Assembly (NCBI RefSeq): GCF_001613125.1
Contig: NZ_BDBT01000026.1
Coordinates: forward strand, 40,967-104,966
Direction: 5' to 3'
From: Nocardia shimofusensis NBRC 100134
GTDB lineage: Bacteria; Actinomycetota; Actinomycetes; Mycobacteriales; Mycobacteriaceae
Length of the DNA stretch: 64,000 nucleotides
Part shown: positions 35,201 through 41,869 of the stretch, in pieces
Layout: every line of letters starts with the position of its first letter
How positions within the stretch are numbered: position 1 is the first letter of the stretch
The notes under the pieces: model-generated
What the model was told of the DNA's origin: nothing
What the model saw: only the letters and a program-made list of their open reading frames with translations
The model's database searches: none
Position numbers and translations under genes: made by a program

Positions 35201-35597
35201 CGGGGAGCAACTGGGTGCCGACCGAGAGCAGACCGGCCCGCTCGGCGTGGTCGAGGAAGGCCGCGCACGCCGATTCGGGGTCGAGGACGCCGGTCAGCGC
35301 CTGGGCCAGCGACGCGACGGCGTAGGCGGCGGAGACATCGGCGGTCACCCGGCGGCCCTGCAGGTCGGGCTCTTCGGATTCCTCCTCGAGCGGGTCCTCG
35401 CCGGCGCCGAAGTTCTTCCAGCGCGCCAGCGACTGCCGGGCCAGTACCGCGGTTTCCCTGCGTGGTTCCAGCAGTGCCCCGGTGGCTCGCGGCCCCTGCG
35501 CGACCGCGTTGCGACACAGTGCGAACCATCGCTGTGGCGCGCCGGTCAGCTCGGCCAGCAGCGCGTCGTCACTCTGGTCCGCCGAAATCGTTGTCAC
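32229..35597 (-). CDS. Putative Lon-type protease domain / TM / WD40 propeller fusion
   Basis: 1122 residues from GTG 35597 (GGGAGGGG just upstream). Residues 1-175: unrecognised, mostly helical. Residues about 180-335 resemble the Lon (S16) proteolytic domain: INGESMGAAIAVAL (261-274) matches the catalytic-Ser motif, with Ser265, and VGGYTGKLVAAQRASLRVVV (310-329) matches the conserved GG..EKL.AA.RAGI segment, with Lys316 at the dyad position. Residues 367-389 form one membrane helix, followed by the AESDSRLFAGVA and IALAAYRTRATEDARSALL segment typical of WD40 proteins in signalling/conflict systems. About residues 455-1115 are WD40-like blades (for example FSPDRRVLAIGAHG, FSPDGRMLAVGSH). 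There is no NTPase motif. The propeller is probably extracytoplasmic or peripheral. The protease call rests on motif reading. Confidence 0.65.
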   Translation of the reverse strand: MTTISADQSDDALLAELTGAPQRWFALCRNAVAQGPRATGALLEPRRETAVLARQSLARWKNFGAGEDPLEEESEEPDLQGRRVTADVSAAYAVASLAQALTGVLDPESACAAFLDHAERAGLLSVGTQLLPAGPLTAEDNPLSAVVLHLLGQGGRPARGFGILAALELAGQRAATVRSAQVSVLFVNITGGGEVGVLRLEQLRSGPSGLHPDPARMSFLQADRAFTDSLERAWRISAPASTGACVLWSVSGVGGAPANDINGESMGAAIAVALDDLAPRRRWLRGLRPRTLDPTCAVTAGLSGTVLTTVGGYTGKLVAAQRASLRVVVADEGYDQAVEEAPRNYTDRISAARTVTEAIGEARTRANVALWLVSSAGLLAVLLAVVSATDLARTRIENAAARAESDSRLFAGVARGNAGFDPALSQLIALAAYRTRATEDARSALLEMSAAGVPLRVTPGDGLGRGAAGGPQAPRLATTADGDLIAIGESDGTLDLVRVTDAGVRRLPRIPTGSGPIGGLALSADQRLLVVAGDHESALWDITDAGNPRIAARLELGGHLPRSAAFSPDRRVLAIGAHGGAVLSWRLGDDPARPVAMPTVVVPGYQAEVAVSDRALVTAVRTVPSGSGWKSIVRGWDTSTFDRDQTPAFDILLERPQGSEARSVDFSVDGSVLTVGLNPGEVARWRIGDDLTRPEPLPSMSRGPNEYFDVSPDRDGRTAAIVGGDSRARIVDLATGDELAGFQSGIVARAAFLRGGRALVTSGADHAVHVFDLPGPTTTTGTMTLFGLPQDRADPDAAVLPTTLFPRLAALSRAPAGGDHHLADGDPAGLVDTVVLAPDGTRAATLNERVIQVWDLGDPLVPRPLGAPISNSLVDVRGMTFAPDGTLAIGRGLTESVEFWDVSGPAEPRLRAGLRFGRGYPTALSFSPDGRMLAVGSHRTGNAGVYDLDDPGTPIAELSGLRPDGLDMSLALSSRDLLAVGAPSGIQVYELGEPGTPPRRLPVPPGVDGAVGALAFHHDGVRLAVDDILGGSIALWDYTDPDRPTGYATIARSRHWQKTIISFAAGGTVLAESAVDGTLRRWRTDVEAEARRICASGTAPITAEEWARALPGHHYVDPCPES

Positions 35598-35728
35598 TGT
35601 TCCCCTCCCGAGATCCCGCCTCGGCCACCCGGGCGCGCCCGCCCCGTTAGGCTTGCCGTCGAATGCACCGCACTCATGATCTCGCATCCGAATCCGCAGC
35701 AGCACCGAGCTTTCCAGGGGGAACAACC

Positions 35729-36238
35729 TTGCCGAGAACACGCCTTGCCGGTTGTGTCCTGCCCGCCGCGGCGATCATCGCCTCGGCACTGCTGACGAGC
35801 GGTTGTTCCGGCGCGACGACGAATGAACCACAGGCCATCGCGCAGACCACACAGGCGGCGGTGCCCGCAGTGCCCGCAGTGCCCGCAGTGCCTTCTTCGG
35901 AGGAACTCACCGCGCTGCTCACCAGGATGATCGACCCCACCGTCCCGGACGCCGAGAAGGTTCCCGACATCCAGGGCATCGAGGACGATCCCGGCCTGCC
36001 GAACCGGATCGCGGAGAGTCCGCGTCGCAACGGCACGCGGATCGGCATCACCATCACCTCGGCCCGGCTCGCCCCGCCCGGCATGCTCGCCGAGGGGACG
36101 TTCACCATCGACACCATTCCGCCGCAGCCCATCATCGTGAACTTCGTCGCCGAGGACGGCCGCTGGAAGATCGAGAAGGCGTGGGCCTGTCAGATGGCGT
36201 ACACCTTCATGGTGCAGTCCACCACCTGCCCGGCGTAG
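35729..36238 (+). CDS. Mtb12-like lipoprotein
   Basis: A 169-residue lipoprotein. The signal peptide ends in the lipobox LTSGC (Cys about residue 26). A VPA-rich stretch follows, encoded by nine-base repeats. The remaining domain, starting SEELTALLTRMIDPTVPDAE and ending with FVAEDGRWKIEKAWACQM, resembles the mycobacterial low-molecular-weight antigen Mtb12. TTG 35729 has AGGGGG upstream. Divergent from the WD40 protein gene with a 131-base gap. Function unknown; cell-wall localisation expected. Confidence 0.75.
   Translation: MPRTRLAGCVLPAAAIIASALLTSGCSGATTNEPQAIAQTTQAAVPAVPAVPAVPSSEELTALLTRMIDPTVPDAEKVPDIQGIEDDPGLPNRIAESPRRNGTRIGITITSARLAPPGMLAEGTFTIDTIPPQPIIVNFVAEDGRWKIEKAWACQMAYTFMVQSTTCPA
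35861..35892 (+). repeat. Nine-base tandem repeat in the lipoprotein gene
   Basis: GTGCCCGCA is repeated three times perfectly with a partial fourth copy (35861-35892), encoding Val-Pro-Ala units just after the lipidated N-terminus. It may vary in copy number between strains and acts as a flexible spacer. Confidence 0.8.
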
Positions 36239-36302
36239 TCGAACCGCTCGCGATGGCAACCGCATCTGTGAGGGAGTGATTCCGACAGAAGGCGGCCACA
36301 CC

Positions 36303-37193
36303 ATGAGCACTGTCTTCGGGCGCAGACCTGCCCGGCACCTGCGGGCAGTCGATCCTCGGCGCAGCTCTGCCGTGGACTTCGCTCCGGTGACGGTCGGTCC
36401 CCCCATAGGATCGATTCCGACAACTGAGCACACCATGACGGGTGCGAGTCCTGTTCGCACGCTGCGGGACTCGTTTCCCGAACGGGCCGAGCGGGGGTTC
36501 GCGTTGAGTTCCGATCCGTTGGACAGCTGGCTGGGCGCGGCCTGGGACGACGTTCCCGAGCGACTGCGACCGGCGGTGGTGGAACACGTCTTCGGCGTCG
36601 ATCTGACCACCATGTCGACCTATGCCGCGGCCAAGGCGCGGTATGTCCTCGAGCGTCTCGATCCGGACATGCGCTCGGATTTCGAGGACATCGCCCAGGA
36701 CGCGCTCATCCAGCTGACCGAGATCCTGCCCGGCGAACGGATCCGGCACTGGAAGTCGGTGGTGCTCAAGCACGTGCAATGGCAGGTCCTGCGGGAACGG
36801 CGGCGGCGCACGGCGGACAAGCGTCATCCCGGTCACCGGGTCGACTACGAGTCCACGGTCCTGGTGCTCGAGGACCACGCGCAAGGCGAGACGGGCAACC
36901 GGCTGGTCGATCGCACCCTTCTGCTGAACGCGCTCGACTCGATCCCGCACGAAGAGACCGCCGCGGTCATGCGCGCGACGTTCGTGATCGCCGCGGACGG
37001 CAGCTACGCCGATATCCAGACGACCCGAGAAGTCGCGCACGACCTGCGATTCAGCCAGGAGAAGGTCAAACGGCTCCGGGCGCAGGGCGCCAGACAACTG
37101 CGCGCCGCGCTGCGCGCGCATTTCGACGTCCGCGACGGAGACGGCGCCGGCGAAGCGATGTCCCGAACGACAGACACCGAGGAGGCATCGTGA
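36303..37193 (+). CDS. Divergent sigma-70-like factor
   Basis: About 296 residues. Region-2-like sequence: DFEDIAQDALIQLTEILPGE followed by IRHWKSVVLKHVQWQVLRER. Region-4-like sequence near the C-terminus: VAHDLRFSQEKVKRLRAQGA, with a preceding LLNALDSIPHEETAAVM. Spacing between them is larger than in ordinary ECF factors and about 100 extra residues lie at the N-terminus. ATG 36303 has AAGGCGG upstream; ATG 36435 is an alternative. Its stop overlaps the next gene's GTG. It may be a specialised sigma factor or a sigma-derived regulator. Confidence 0.6.
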   Translation: MSTVFGRRPARHLRAVDPRRSSAVDFAPVTVGPPIGSIPTTEHTMTGASPVRTLRDSFPERAERGFALSSDPLDSWLGAAWDDVPERLRPAVVEHVFGVDLTTMSTYAAAKARYVLERLDPDMRSDFEDIAQDALIQLTEILPGERIRHWKSVVLKHVQWQVLRERRRRTADKRHPGHRVDYESTVLVLEDHAQGETGNRLVDRTLLLNALDSIPHEETAAVMRATFVIAADGSYADIQTTREVAHDLRFSQEKVKRLRAQGARQLRAALRAHFDVRDGDGAGEAMSRTTDTEEAS

Positions 37194-37888
37194 ACCCGAC
37201 CGAGGACGCCGCGGACCGCTTGGGCCTGCCTGCCGACATCGATGTGCTGACCGCCCTCGCCGACGCCGACGACGACACCACCTTCGACATCGAGACCGCC
37301 GCCGCGGGCGCGCGCATCGGCGAACGGCTGCTGCGCGGCCACCGCGCTCTCGCCCGAGGGCCCGCCACCGTGACGCACATCCACGCGCGAGCGGCGGTGG
37401 TGGTGATGCGGGTGCCCGGCTGGACGGTGCAGCCCTTGGCCGCCTCCTCCGCCGACCGCGCCGCCCGGGCCGTGCCCGCCGCGCAGAAGCGGGTCGACCG
37501 GGAGCTCGGCCTGGAGTTCATCCGTTCCCCCGCGGGTGCGGAACAGACCCGGATCTCGGTGCAATCCCAGGGCATCCGCGCCGCCTCCGGCGACATCGTC
37601 CGGGTCGACGTGCGCCGCGGCGAGGAGAACACCGAGATCCTGGTGGTCCTCTACACCGACGAGACCGGCACGGTCACCGGTCACGTCATCACCCGTGCGC
37701 TCACCATGGCCGAGGATCTGGAGATCTCGATCATGCCGGTCGCCGCACTGGGCGCGGGGCAGACGAGCGCCGTCACCGACGCGGTGCGCTGCTCGCTCAC
37801 CGCGGGTCGCAACGCGTGGCGGCGGGTCGCCAAGGCGCTGCCCGGTGATCATCCGGTGCGCGCGGCGATCGTGGCCGGATTGACCTGA
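37190..37888 (+). CDS. Unknown protein coupled to the sigma-like factor
   Basis: A 232-residue soluble protein, not recognised. GTG 37190 overlaps the sigma-like stop (GTGA) and has GGAGG upstream, indicating translational coupling. It has an acidic N-terminus (LADADDDTTFDIETAA), a central strand-rich part with RISVQSQGIRAASGDIVRVD and a helical end. No membrane segment is visible. Because of the overlap it may act as a partner, possibly an anti-sigma-like or accessory protein; that is inference from gene order only. Confidence 0.6.
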   Translation: MNPTEDAADRLGLPADIDVLTALADADDDTTFDIETAAAGARIGERLLRGHRALARGPATVTHIHARAAVVVMRVPGWTVQPLAASSADRAARAVPAAQKRVDRELGLEFIRSPAGAEQTRISVQSQGIRAASGDIVRVDVRRGEENTEILVVLYTDETGTVTGHVITRALTMAEDLEISIMPVAALGAGQTSAVTDAVRCSLTAGRNAWRRVAKALPGDHPVRAAIVAGLT

Positions 37889-38198
37889 CGCCACTGCTCT
37901 CCGGTTCCGCGGGCCGGACCGTCGCGTTCCGCCGAGGTGGAACCCCCCTGCGGTTCCGTTCGGCGGAACGCGCCCGGCTTGTCACTGCCGCAGGTATCCG
38001 AGTGGTGCGAACAGCTCGTCATAGTGATGCCGTTTCGCCCCCGAACGGTTCGCGACGGTCATACGGTTCATCGCCGCCGTGGGGCTGCACTTCGGGGTGG
38101 CGACGCCGCGAACACTGTGCTGTCGATCACCAATTTCAGCGAACACTGTTGTACCTCATTCGAATACGTGAGACTCGGAACAACGAAAGGGAGGGAAT
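37889..38198. other. Intergenic region with a long hairpin
   Basis: 310 bases without a supportable gene. It holds the terminator at 37923-37972 and the promoter region of the secreted protein at 38199, which is noticeably less GC-rich than the surroundings (about 38100-38200). Confidence 0.5.
37923..37972 (+). terminator. Long stem-loop terminator
   Basis: CGCGTTCCGCCGA (37923-37935) and TCGGCGGAACGCG (37960-37972) are perfect complements; the 24-base loop can form an inner GGAAC/GTTCC stem. It lies 35 bases after the sigma-linked gene. Confidence 0.7.
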
Positions 38199-38654
38199 AT
38201 GAAGACCGTGGTCATCCGCATGATCGCTGTGACAGCGTGCGTAGCCGCATGTTCGGTAGGTACATCGACAGTGGGTACCGGGCTTGCCGGAGCGCAGGCC
38301 GCGGCCGGTACGACCGATACCGTTCAGGTGGACCTGCCGACCCCACAGTTCGAATTCGCTGCCACCTACTGGGTTCGGTTGTCCTGCTATTACGAAAACC
38401 TGGACCGAACGAATGCCTCCGGACCGTACAAGTTCGAAGGCAGCGGTAAGAACAAGGATGCGGCCGAGCGCAATGCCTGGAATCAGGCGCAGGCGTCGGT
38501 CCCACGCGGCAAGAAACTGAAGCACTGTCGCATCGAGAAGTCGTGGAAAGGCGGCAGCGGCGCGGGTGGCGGCAGCGGCAATGCCGGTGGCAGCGGAGCC
38601 GGCGGCGCGAGTGGCGGAAACGGCAAAGGCGGTGCCGGAGGCGCCGGCTCGTAG
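38199..38654 (+). CDS. Secreted protein with glycine-rich tail, unknown
   Basis: A 151-residue protein with a signal peptide (cleavage near GLAGAQA, about residue 34), a 75-residue central domain and a C-terminal tail of about 40 residues made mostly of Gly, Ala, Ser and Asn (GGSGAGGGSGNAGGSG). Two cysteines (CYYENL and KHCRIE) may form a disulfide. The central KNKDAAERNAWNQAQ segment is helical. AAAGGGAGGG precedes ATG 38199. It is not recognised; the tail could be a surface-anchoring or low-complexity linker. Confidence 0.65.
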   Translation: MKTVVIRMIAVTACVAACSVGTSTVGTGLAGAQAAAGTTDTVQVDLPTPQFEFAATYWVRLSCYYENLDRTNASGPYKFEGSGKNKDAAERNAWNQAQASVPRGKKLKHCRIEKSWKGGSGAGGGSGNAGGSGAGGASGGNGKGGAGGAGS

Positions 38655-38693
38655 GCTTGCGAGCGGCTCATATCCGATCACAGGAGGTCCCGG

Positions 38694-39152
38694 GTGAACG
38701 AGGAAGACCGCAGCGTGTGGGAGTTCACGATCGGGCTCGGCCTGCCCGACACCGCGCCGGGCGAGGCACTCGAAACCGACGGGATCCATCCGATCGCACT
38801 GTTGCTGGAGGAGAGCGCGCATCGGGTGCGAGGTGTGAATCGCATCCCCTGCTTCACCTCCTACGGGCCCGCGATCGCCAGGCAGGAATTCGCCCAGCGC
38901 GCATGGGGCGAAGACTTCGGCGAGGACCAGACTCCCGTCGAGTGCCGCTTGGCGGTCTATGTGACGGACGACGAGCTCGATGAACTGGCACAGGCACTTG
39001 CCGAAGATCTCGGCCTGACCAGAGATGGATACTCCATGGCGGCAGGCAAAACGATCACCGTGGACCTGCGCCCGATACCGTTGGAACCCCCGCAGAACCG
39101 CTTCTACCTCCATCTGGTCGATCAATACCGCAACCTCGACAGTCCGGGCTGA
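38694..39152 (+). CDS. Hypothetical protein, unrecognised
   Basis: A 152-residue soluble acidic protein. GTG 38694 has a strong CAGGAGG upstream. Segments such as VWEFTIGLGLPDTAPGEA and DDELDELAQALAEDLGLTRD are visible but I cannot assign a family. No signal peptide or membrane helix. It starts 39 bases after the secreted protein and might be co-transcribed. Confidence 0.55.
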   Translation: MNEEDRSVWEFTIGLGLPDTAPGEALETDGIHPIALLLEESAHRVRGVNRIPCFTSYGPAIARQEFAQRAWGEDFGEDQTPVECRLAVYVTDDELDELAQALAEDLGLTRDGYSMAAGKTITVDLRPIPLEPPQNRFYLHLVDQYRNLDSPG

Positions 39153-39232
39153 CGCGGACGATCGGCACTGAAGAACCTCTCCGGGGATTCGGTTGCCCAC
39201 CCTGTCGGACGGCGGCGCTACTCTGCCTGATC

Positions 39233-39913
39233 ATGGTCAGCCCCGATACAGCCTTGCGCCGACTCCTGCGCGATACCGCGAAACTGCTCCAGCCCTACGG
39301 TTTTCACGGAAACGAGCCCATCTGGACGCGGGTGGAGGACGCGGGTGTCGCCTCGGTGGGCCGGACCAGGGTGTCGCGGACATGGACCGACGGTCAGCAG
39401 ACGCTCGCGTTCGGGCTGACCGCGAGCGCGACGCCTGCGGCATGGTGGGAGTACTGCCGTCGGCGTGACGAAGCGCGGGGACGGACGCCGGTCCCGCTGG
39501 CGGCGGCTACCGGACCGGACCTGCTCGGCCCGCATCCCAAACCCGGCGAGCCGCCCGCGCCGTGGACGCTGCGGGTTGATCCGGGCCAGCCGGGCGGGCA
39601 CGCACTGCAGTCCGATATCGAGTCGATCCGCGCCGAACTGCCCCGGCGGGTCCACGCCTACGCACGGCGGGCGGTGCAGTTGCTCGAGCCCGGTCGCTAC
39701 CTCGAGGAACTGCTGGCCCTGCCCGATCCGGGGGTGCGGACCTGGGAGGCGATCGTCGTCCTGCTGGCCGATGACGGACCGGGACCGAGGCTCGAGGACG
39801 CGATCGAGCGGTACCGGGAGTGCGCGATCGGGCACGGCGAGGCGGACCGGGTCGCCGAGGTGGTCGACTACGCGCGGGGCCACGGTTTCCGGGCGGCGGA
39901 CCTGGTCGGCTAG
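39233..39913 (+). CDS. Hypothetical protein with a possible DUF4304-like start
   Basis: A 226-residue soluble protein. The N-terminal LRRLLRDTAKLLQPYGFHGN followed by a WTRV strand resembles the opening of DUF4304 proteins, often associated with toxin-immunity neighbourhoods, but the rest is not diagnostic. The C-terminal part is helical and charged. ATG 39233 has no clear ribosome site. No toxin gene is nearby. The assignment is tentative. Confidence 0.5.
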   Translation: MVSPDTALRRLLRDTAKLLQPYGFHGNEPIWTRVEDAGVASVGRTRVSRTWTDGQQTLAFGLTASATPAAWWEYCRRRDEARGRTPVPLAAATGPDLLGPHPKPGEPPAPWTLRVDPGQPGGHALQSDIESIRAELPRRVHAYARRAVQLLEPGRYLEELLALPDPGVRTWEAIVVLLADDGPGPRLEDAIERYRECAIGHGEADRVAEVVDYARGHGFRAADLVG

Positions 39914-39983
39914 TCGGCGCCCAGCGACTCGTACGCGGTCGGTAGGCGCGCTTCGCGTGCGGCCGGGCGCTCGTACGTCGTTG

Positions 39984-40868
39984 TCACTGCTTCGCCGAGC
40001 CTTCCGGTGATGCGCTGCACCAGCGCGCCGCGAGATCGGCGAGGGCGCTGAGCTGTTCGCAGTAGTGGCCGGCGGAATCGGCCGTGAGAGACACGTTGAC
40101 CGTGGTGGCGCCCGCGGCGCTCGCGGCGGTCAGGCGGCGTTCGGCGGCGACCGGGTCGCCGAGCGGGTCGAGGGGGCCCGCGGACAACACGACCTCGAAA
40201 CCGGGCCGACGCTCGACTTCGGCGAGCATGGCGGCGGCGTCGGTGTAGGACAGGGCGAAGGGGGTCCAGCCGTCGGCGAGTTCCACCGCACGGCGCAGTG
40301 AGCGCTTGGTCCGGCCGCCGATCCACAGCGGCACCCGGGACTGCACGGCGTGCGGGTCGATCACCAGGCCGCCGAAATCGTAGTGCTCGCCATGGTATTC
40401 GGGGGTGGCGCCCGCGAGCCCGGCGCGCAGGGCGCGCAGGGCGTCGTCGGCGCGCGGGCCCCGGCCCTCGAACGGCGCGCCGAGCAGGGCGAATTCCTCC
40501 TCGAGGGTGCCGACGCCGAGGCCGAGGGTCAGTCTGCCGCCGGAGACGACATCGAGGGTGCCGTAGCGCTTGGCGATGGCCAGGGGGTGGTGGTAACCGA
40601 GGACCAGTACCTGGGTGACGAAGCGGATGCGAGTGGTGCGGGCCGCGAGATAGCCGAAGGTGGCCAGCGGGTCCCAGTAGGTACCGCCGCGTTGTTCGGC
40701 GACGGACACCGGGACGGCGACGTGCTCGCTGCAGGTGAGGTGCGCGACACCGAGGGCGTCGGCGTGGGCGGCGATGCGGGCCAGTTCGGCGATGCCCGCC
40801 GTGCGTTCCCAGTCGGAGTGCGCGCCCGGCACGCGAGTGACCACCGGGGTGGCTATCCCGAGACGCAT
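39984..40868 (-). CDS. LLM-class F420-dependent oxidoreductase
   Basis: A 294-residue luciferase-like TIM-barrel protein. Seen are EHVAVP near residue 48, FVTQVLVLGYHHPLAIAKRYGTLD (about 85-108), LGLGVGTLEEEFALLG and VPLWIGGRTKRSLRRAVE, all typical of actinobacterial F420 oxidoreductases of the Rv-type TIGR families. It starts three bases after the upstream SDR stop, so SDR and LLM enzymes are one operon. Hydride transfer between F420 and an alcohol or carbonyl is likely; the substrate is unknown. Confidence 0.87.
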   Translation of the reverse strand: MRLGIATPVVTRVPGAHSDWERTAGIAELARIAAHADALGVAHLTCSEHVAVPVSVAEQRGGTYWDPLATFGYLAARTTRIRFVTQVLVLGYHHPLAIAKRYGTLDVVSGGRLTLGLGVGTLEEEFALLGAPFEGRGPRADDALRALRAGLAGATPEYHGEHYDFGGLVIDPHAVQSRVPLWIGGRTKRSLRRAVELADGWTPFALSYTDAAAMLAEVERRPGFEVVLSAGPLDPLGDPVAAERRLTAASAAGATTVNVSLTADSAGHYCEQLSALADLAARWCSASPEGSAKQ

Positions 40869-40871
40869 CGG

Positions 40872-41690
40872 TCAGCCCCTCGGTCCCGCGGCCGGAAGGT
40901 CGCGAGCCGCGAACAGCTTGCGCATCCGCTCGTGCGAGGTCAGCAGCAACGGCGCGCGGTCGAGGCCGTTGCGCTTCGCGACCGCCTCGGCATTGCCGCC
41001 GGTGATCCACAGCGGGCCGTCGGACAGGTGCTCGAGGCCTTCCCTGGCGACGTCGGCGGGGTCGCCGACCCGCATGCCCGGCACGTCGAAGTTCAGGCCC
41101 GCCCGTTCCATGGCGGGAGTGCGGGTCACGCCGAGCACCAGTTCGAGCACGTCCACGCCGTGCTCGCGCAACTCCAGCCACAGCGATTCGGCGAACAATC
41201 TGCCGAAAGCCTTCACCCCGGCGTAGACGGTCTGGTGAAAGCCGCCGAGGAAACCACTCATGGAGCCCACCAGCAGCAGACCGCCACGCCCCGCCACGCG
41301 CATCCTGGCGCCGAAGTGGTGCACCAAGGCCAGCTGAGCGGTGATGTTGAGGTCGATGACCGACCGGAATCGGTCGAGGTCGCCGAGGACGAATTCGCTG
41401 CCGTAACTGTTGGCTCCGGCGTTGTAGATCAGCAGGCCGACGTCGAGATCGTCGGTGGCCGAGATGATCGCCTCGACGGCGGCCGGGTCGGTGAGGTCGG
41501 CGGACAGGGTGCGGACCTCGACACCGGATTCGCGGGCCAGGGCGGCGGTCCGCGCGAGCGGCTCGGGCTTGCGGGCGATGAGCACGAGATTCAGGCCCGC
41601 CTCGGCCAGCTGGGTGGCGAAGGCCGCGCCGACGCCTTCGGAACCACCGGCGATCACCGCCCACGGTCCGTAACGTTCCAGGTCGCTCAC
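40872..41690 (-). CDS. Short-chain dehydrogenase/reductase
   Basis: A 272-residue classical SDR. Cofactor loop AGGSEGVGAAFA at residues 14-25, NAG motif in IYNAGAN, catalytic Ser in VGSMSGFLGG and YxxxK in VYAGVKAFG. GTG 41690 follows GAGGAGG. Sequence style (NLVLIARKPEPL) resembles the 17-beta-hydroxysteroid-dehydrogenase-like group. It is the first gene of an operon with the LLM oxidoreductase and lies downstream of a P450 gene on the same strand; a palindrome sits 28 bases before the start. Confidence 0.9.
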   Translation of the reverse strand: MSDLERYGPWAVIAGGSEGVGAAFATQLAEAGLNLVLIARKPEPLARTAALARESGVEVRTLSADLTDPAAVEAIISATDDLDVGLLIYNAGANSYGSEFVLGDLDRFRSVIDLNITAQLALVHHFGARMRVAGRGGLLLVGSMSGFLGGFHQTVYAGVKAFGRLFAESLWLELREHGVDVLELVLGVTRTPAMERAGLNFDVPGMRVGDPADVAREGLEHLSDGPLWITGGNAEAVAKRNGLDRAPLLLTSHERMRKLFAARDLPAAGPRG

Positions 41691-41717
41691 CAGAGCCTCC
41701 TCGTGCCGCCGAACAAC

Positions 41718-41731
41718 CAAGCATTTGCTTG
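41718..41731. promoter_or_regulatory. Palindrome upstream of the SDR-LLM operon
   Basis: CAAGCA-TT-TGCTTG is a perfect 6-bp inverted repeat around two bases, 27 bases before the SDR start codon. Its form resembles TetR-family operators. No regulator gene is adjacent. Confidence 0.5.
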
Positions 41732-41869
41732 ACACAGTAACCCCACTGGACACACGGCGCGATACCTCGAATGTCGAGCACAGCCCGCTCGGGCCCCGCC
41801 CTGCCGGACCAGGGACAGCCCGACGCCCGGACGCGGCCGGTGGCACACTGCGCGCGACCGCCGGACGGG

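Noticed and set aside
32433..35795. A 1120-codon open frame on the plus strand opposite the WD40 gene
   Set aside because: It mirrors a high-GC coding region on the other strand, has low-complexity Arg/Gly/Ala sequence and no domain; the minus frame has a start, ribosome site and WD40 blades.
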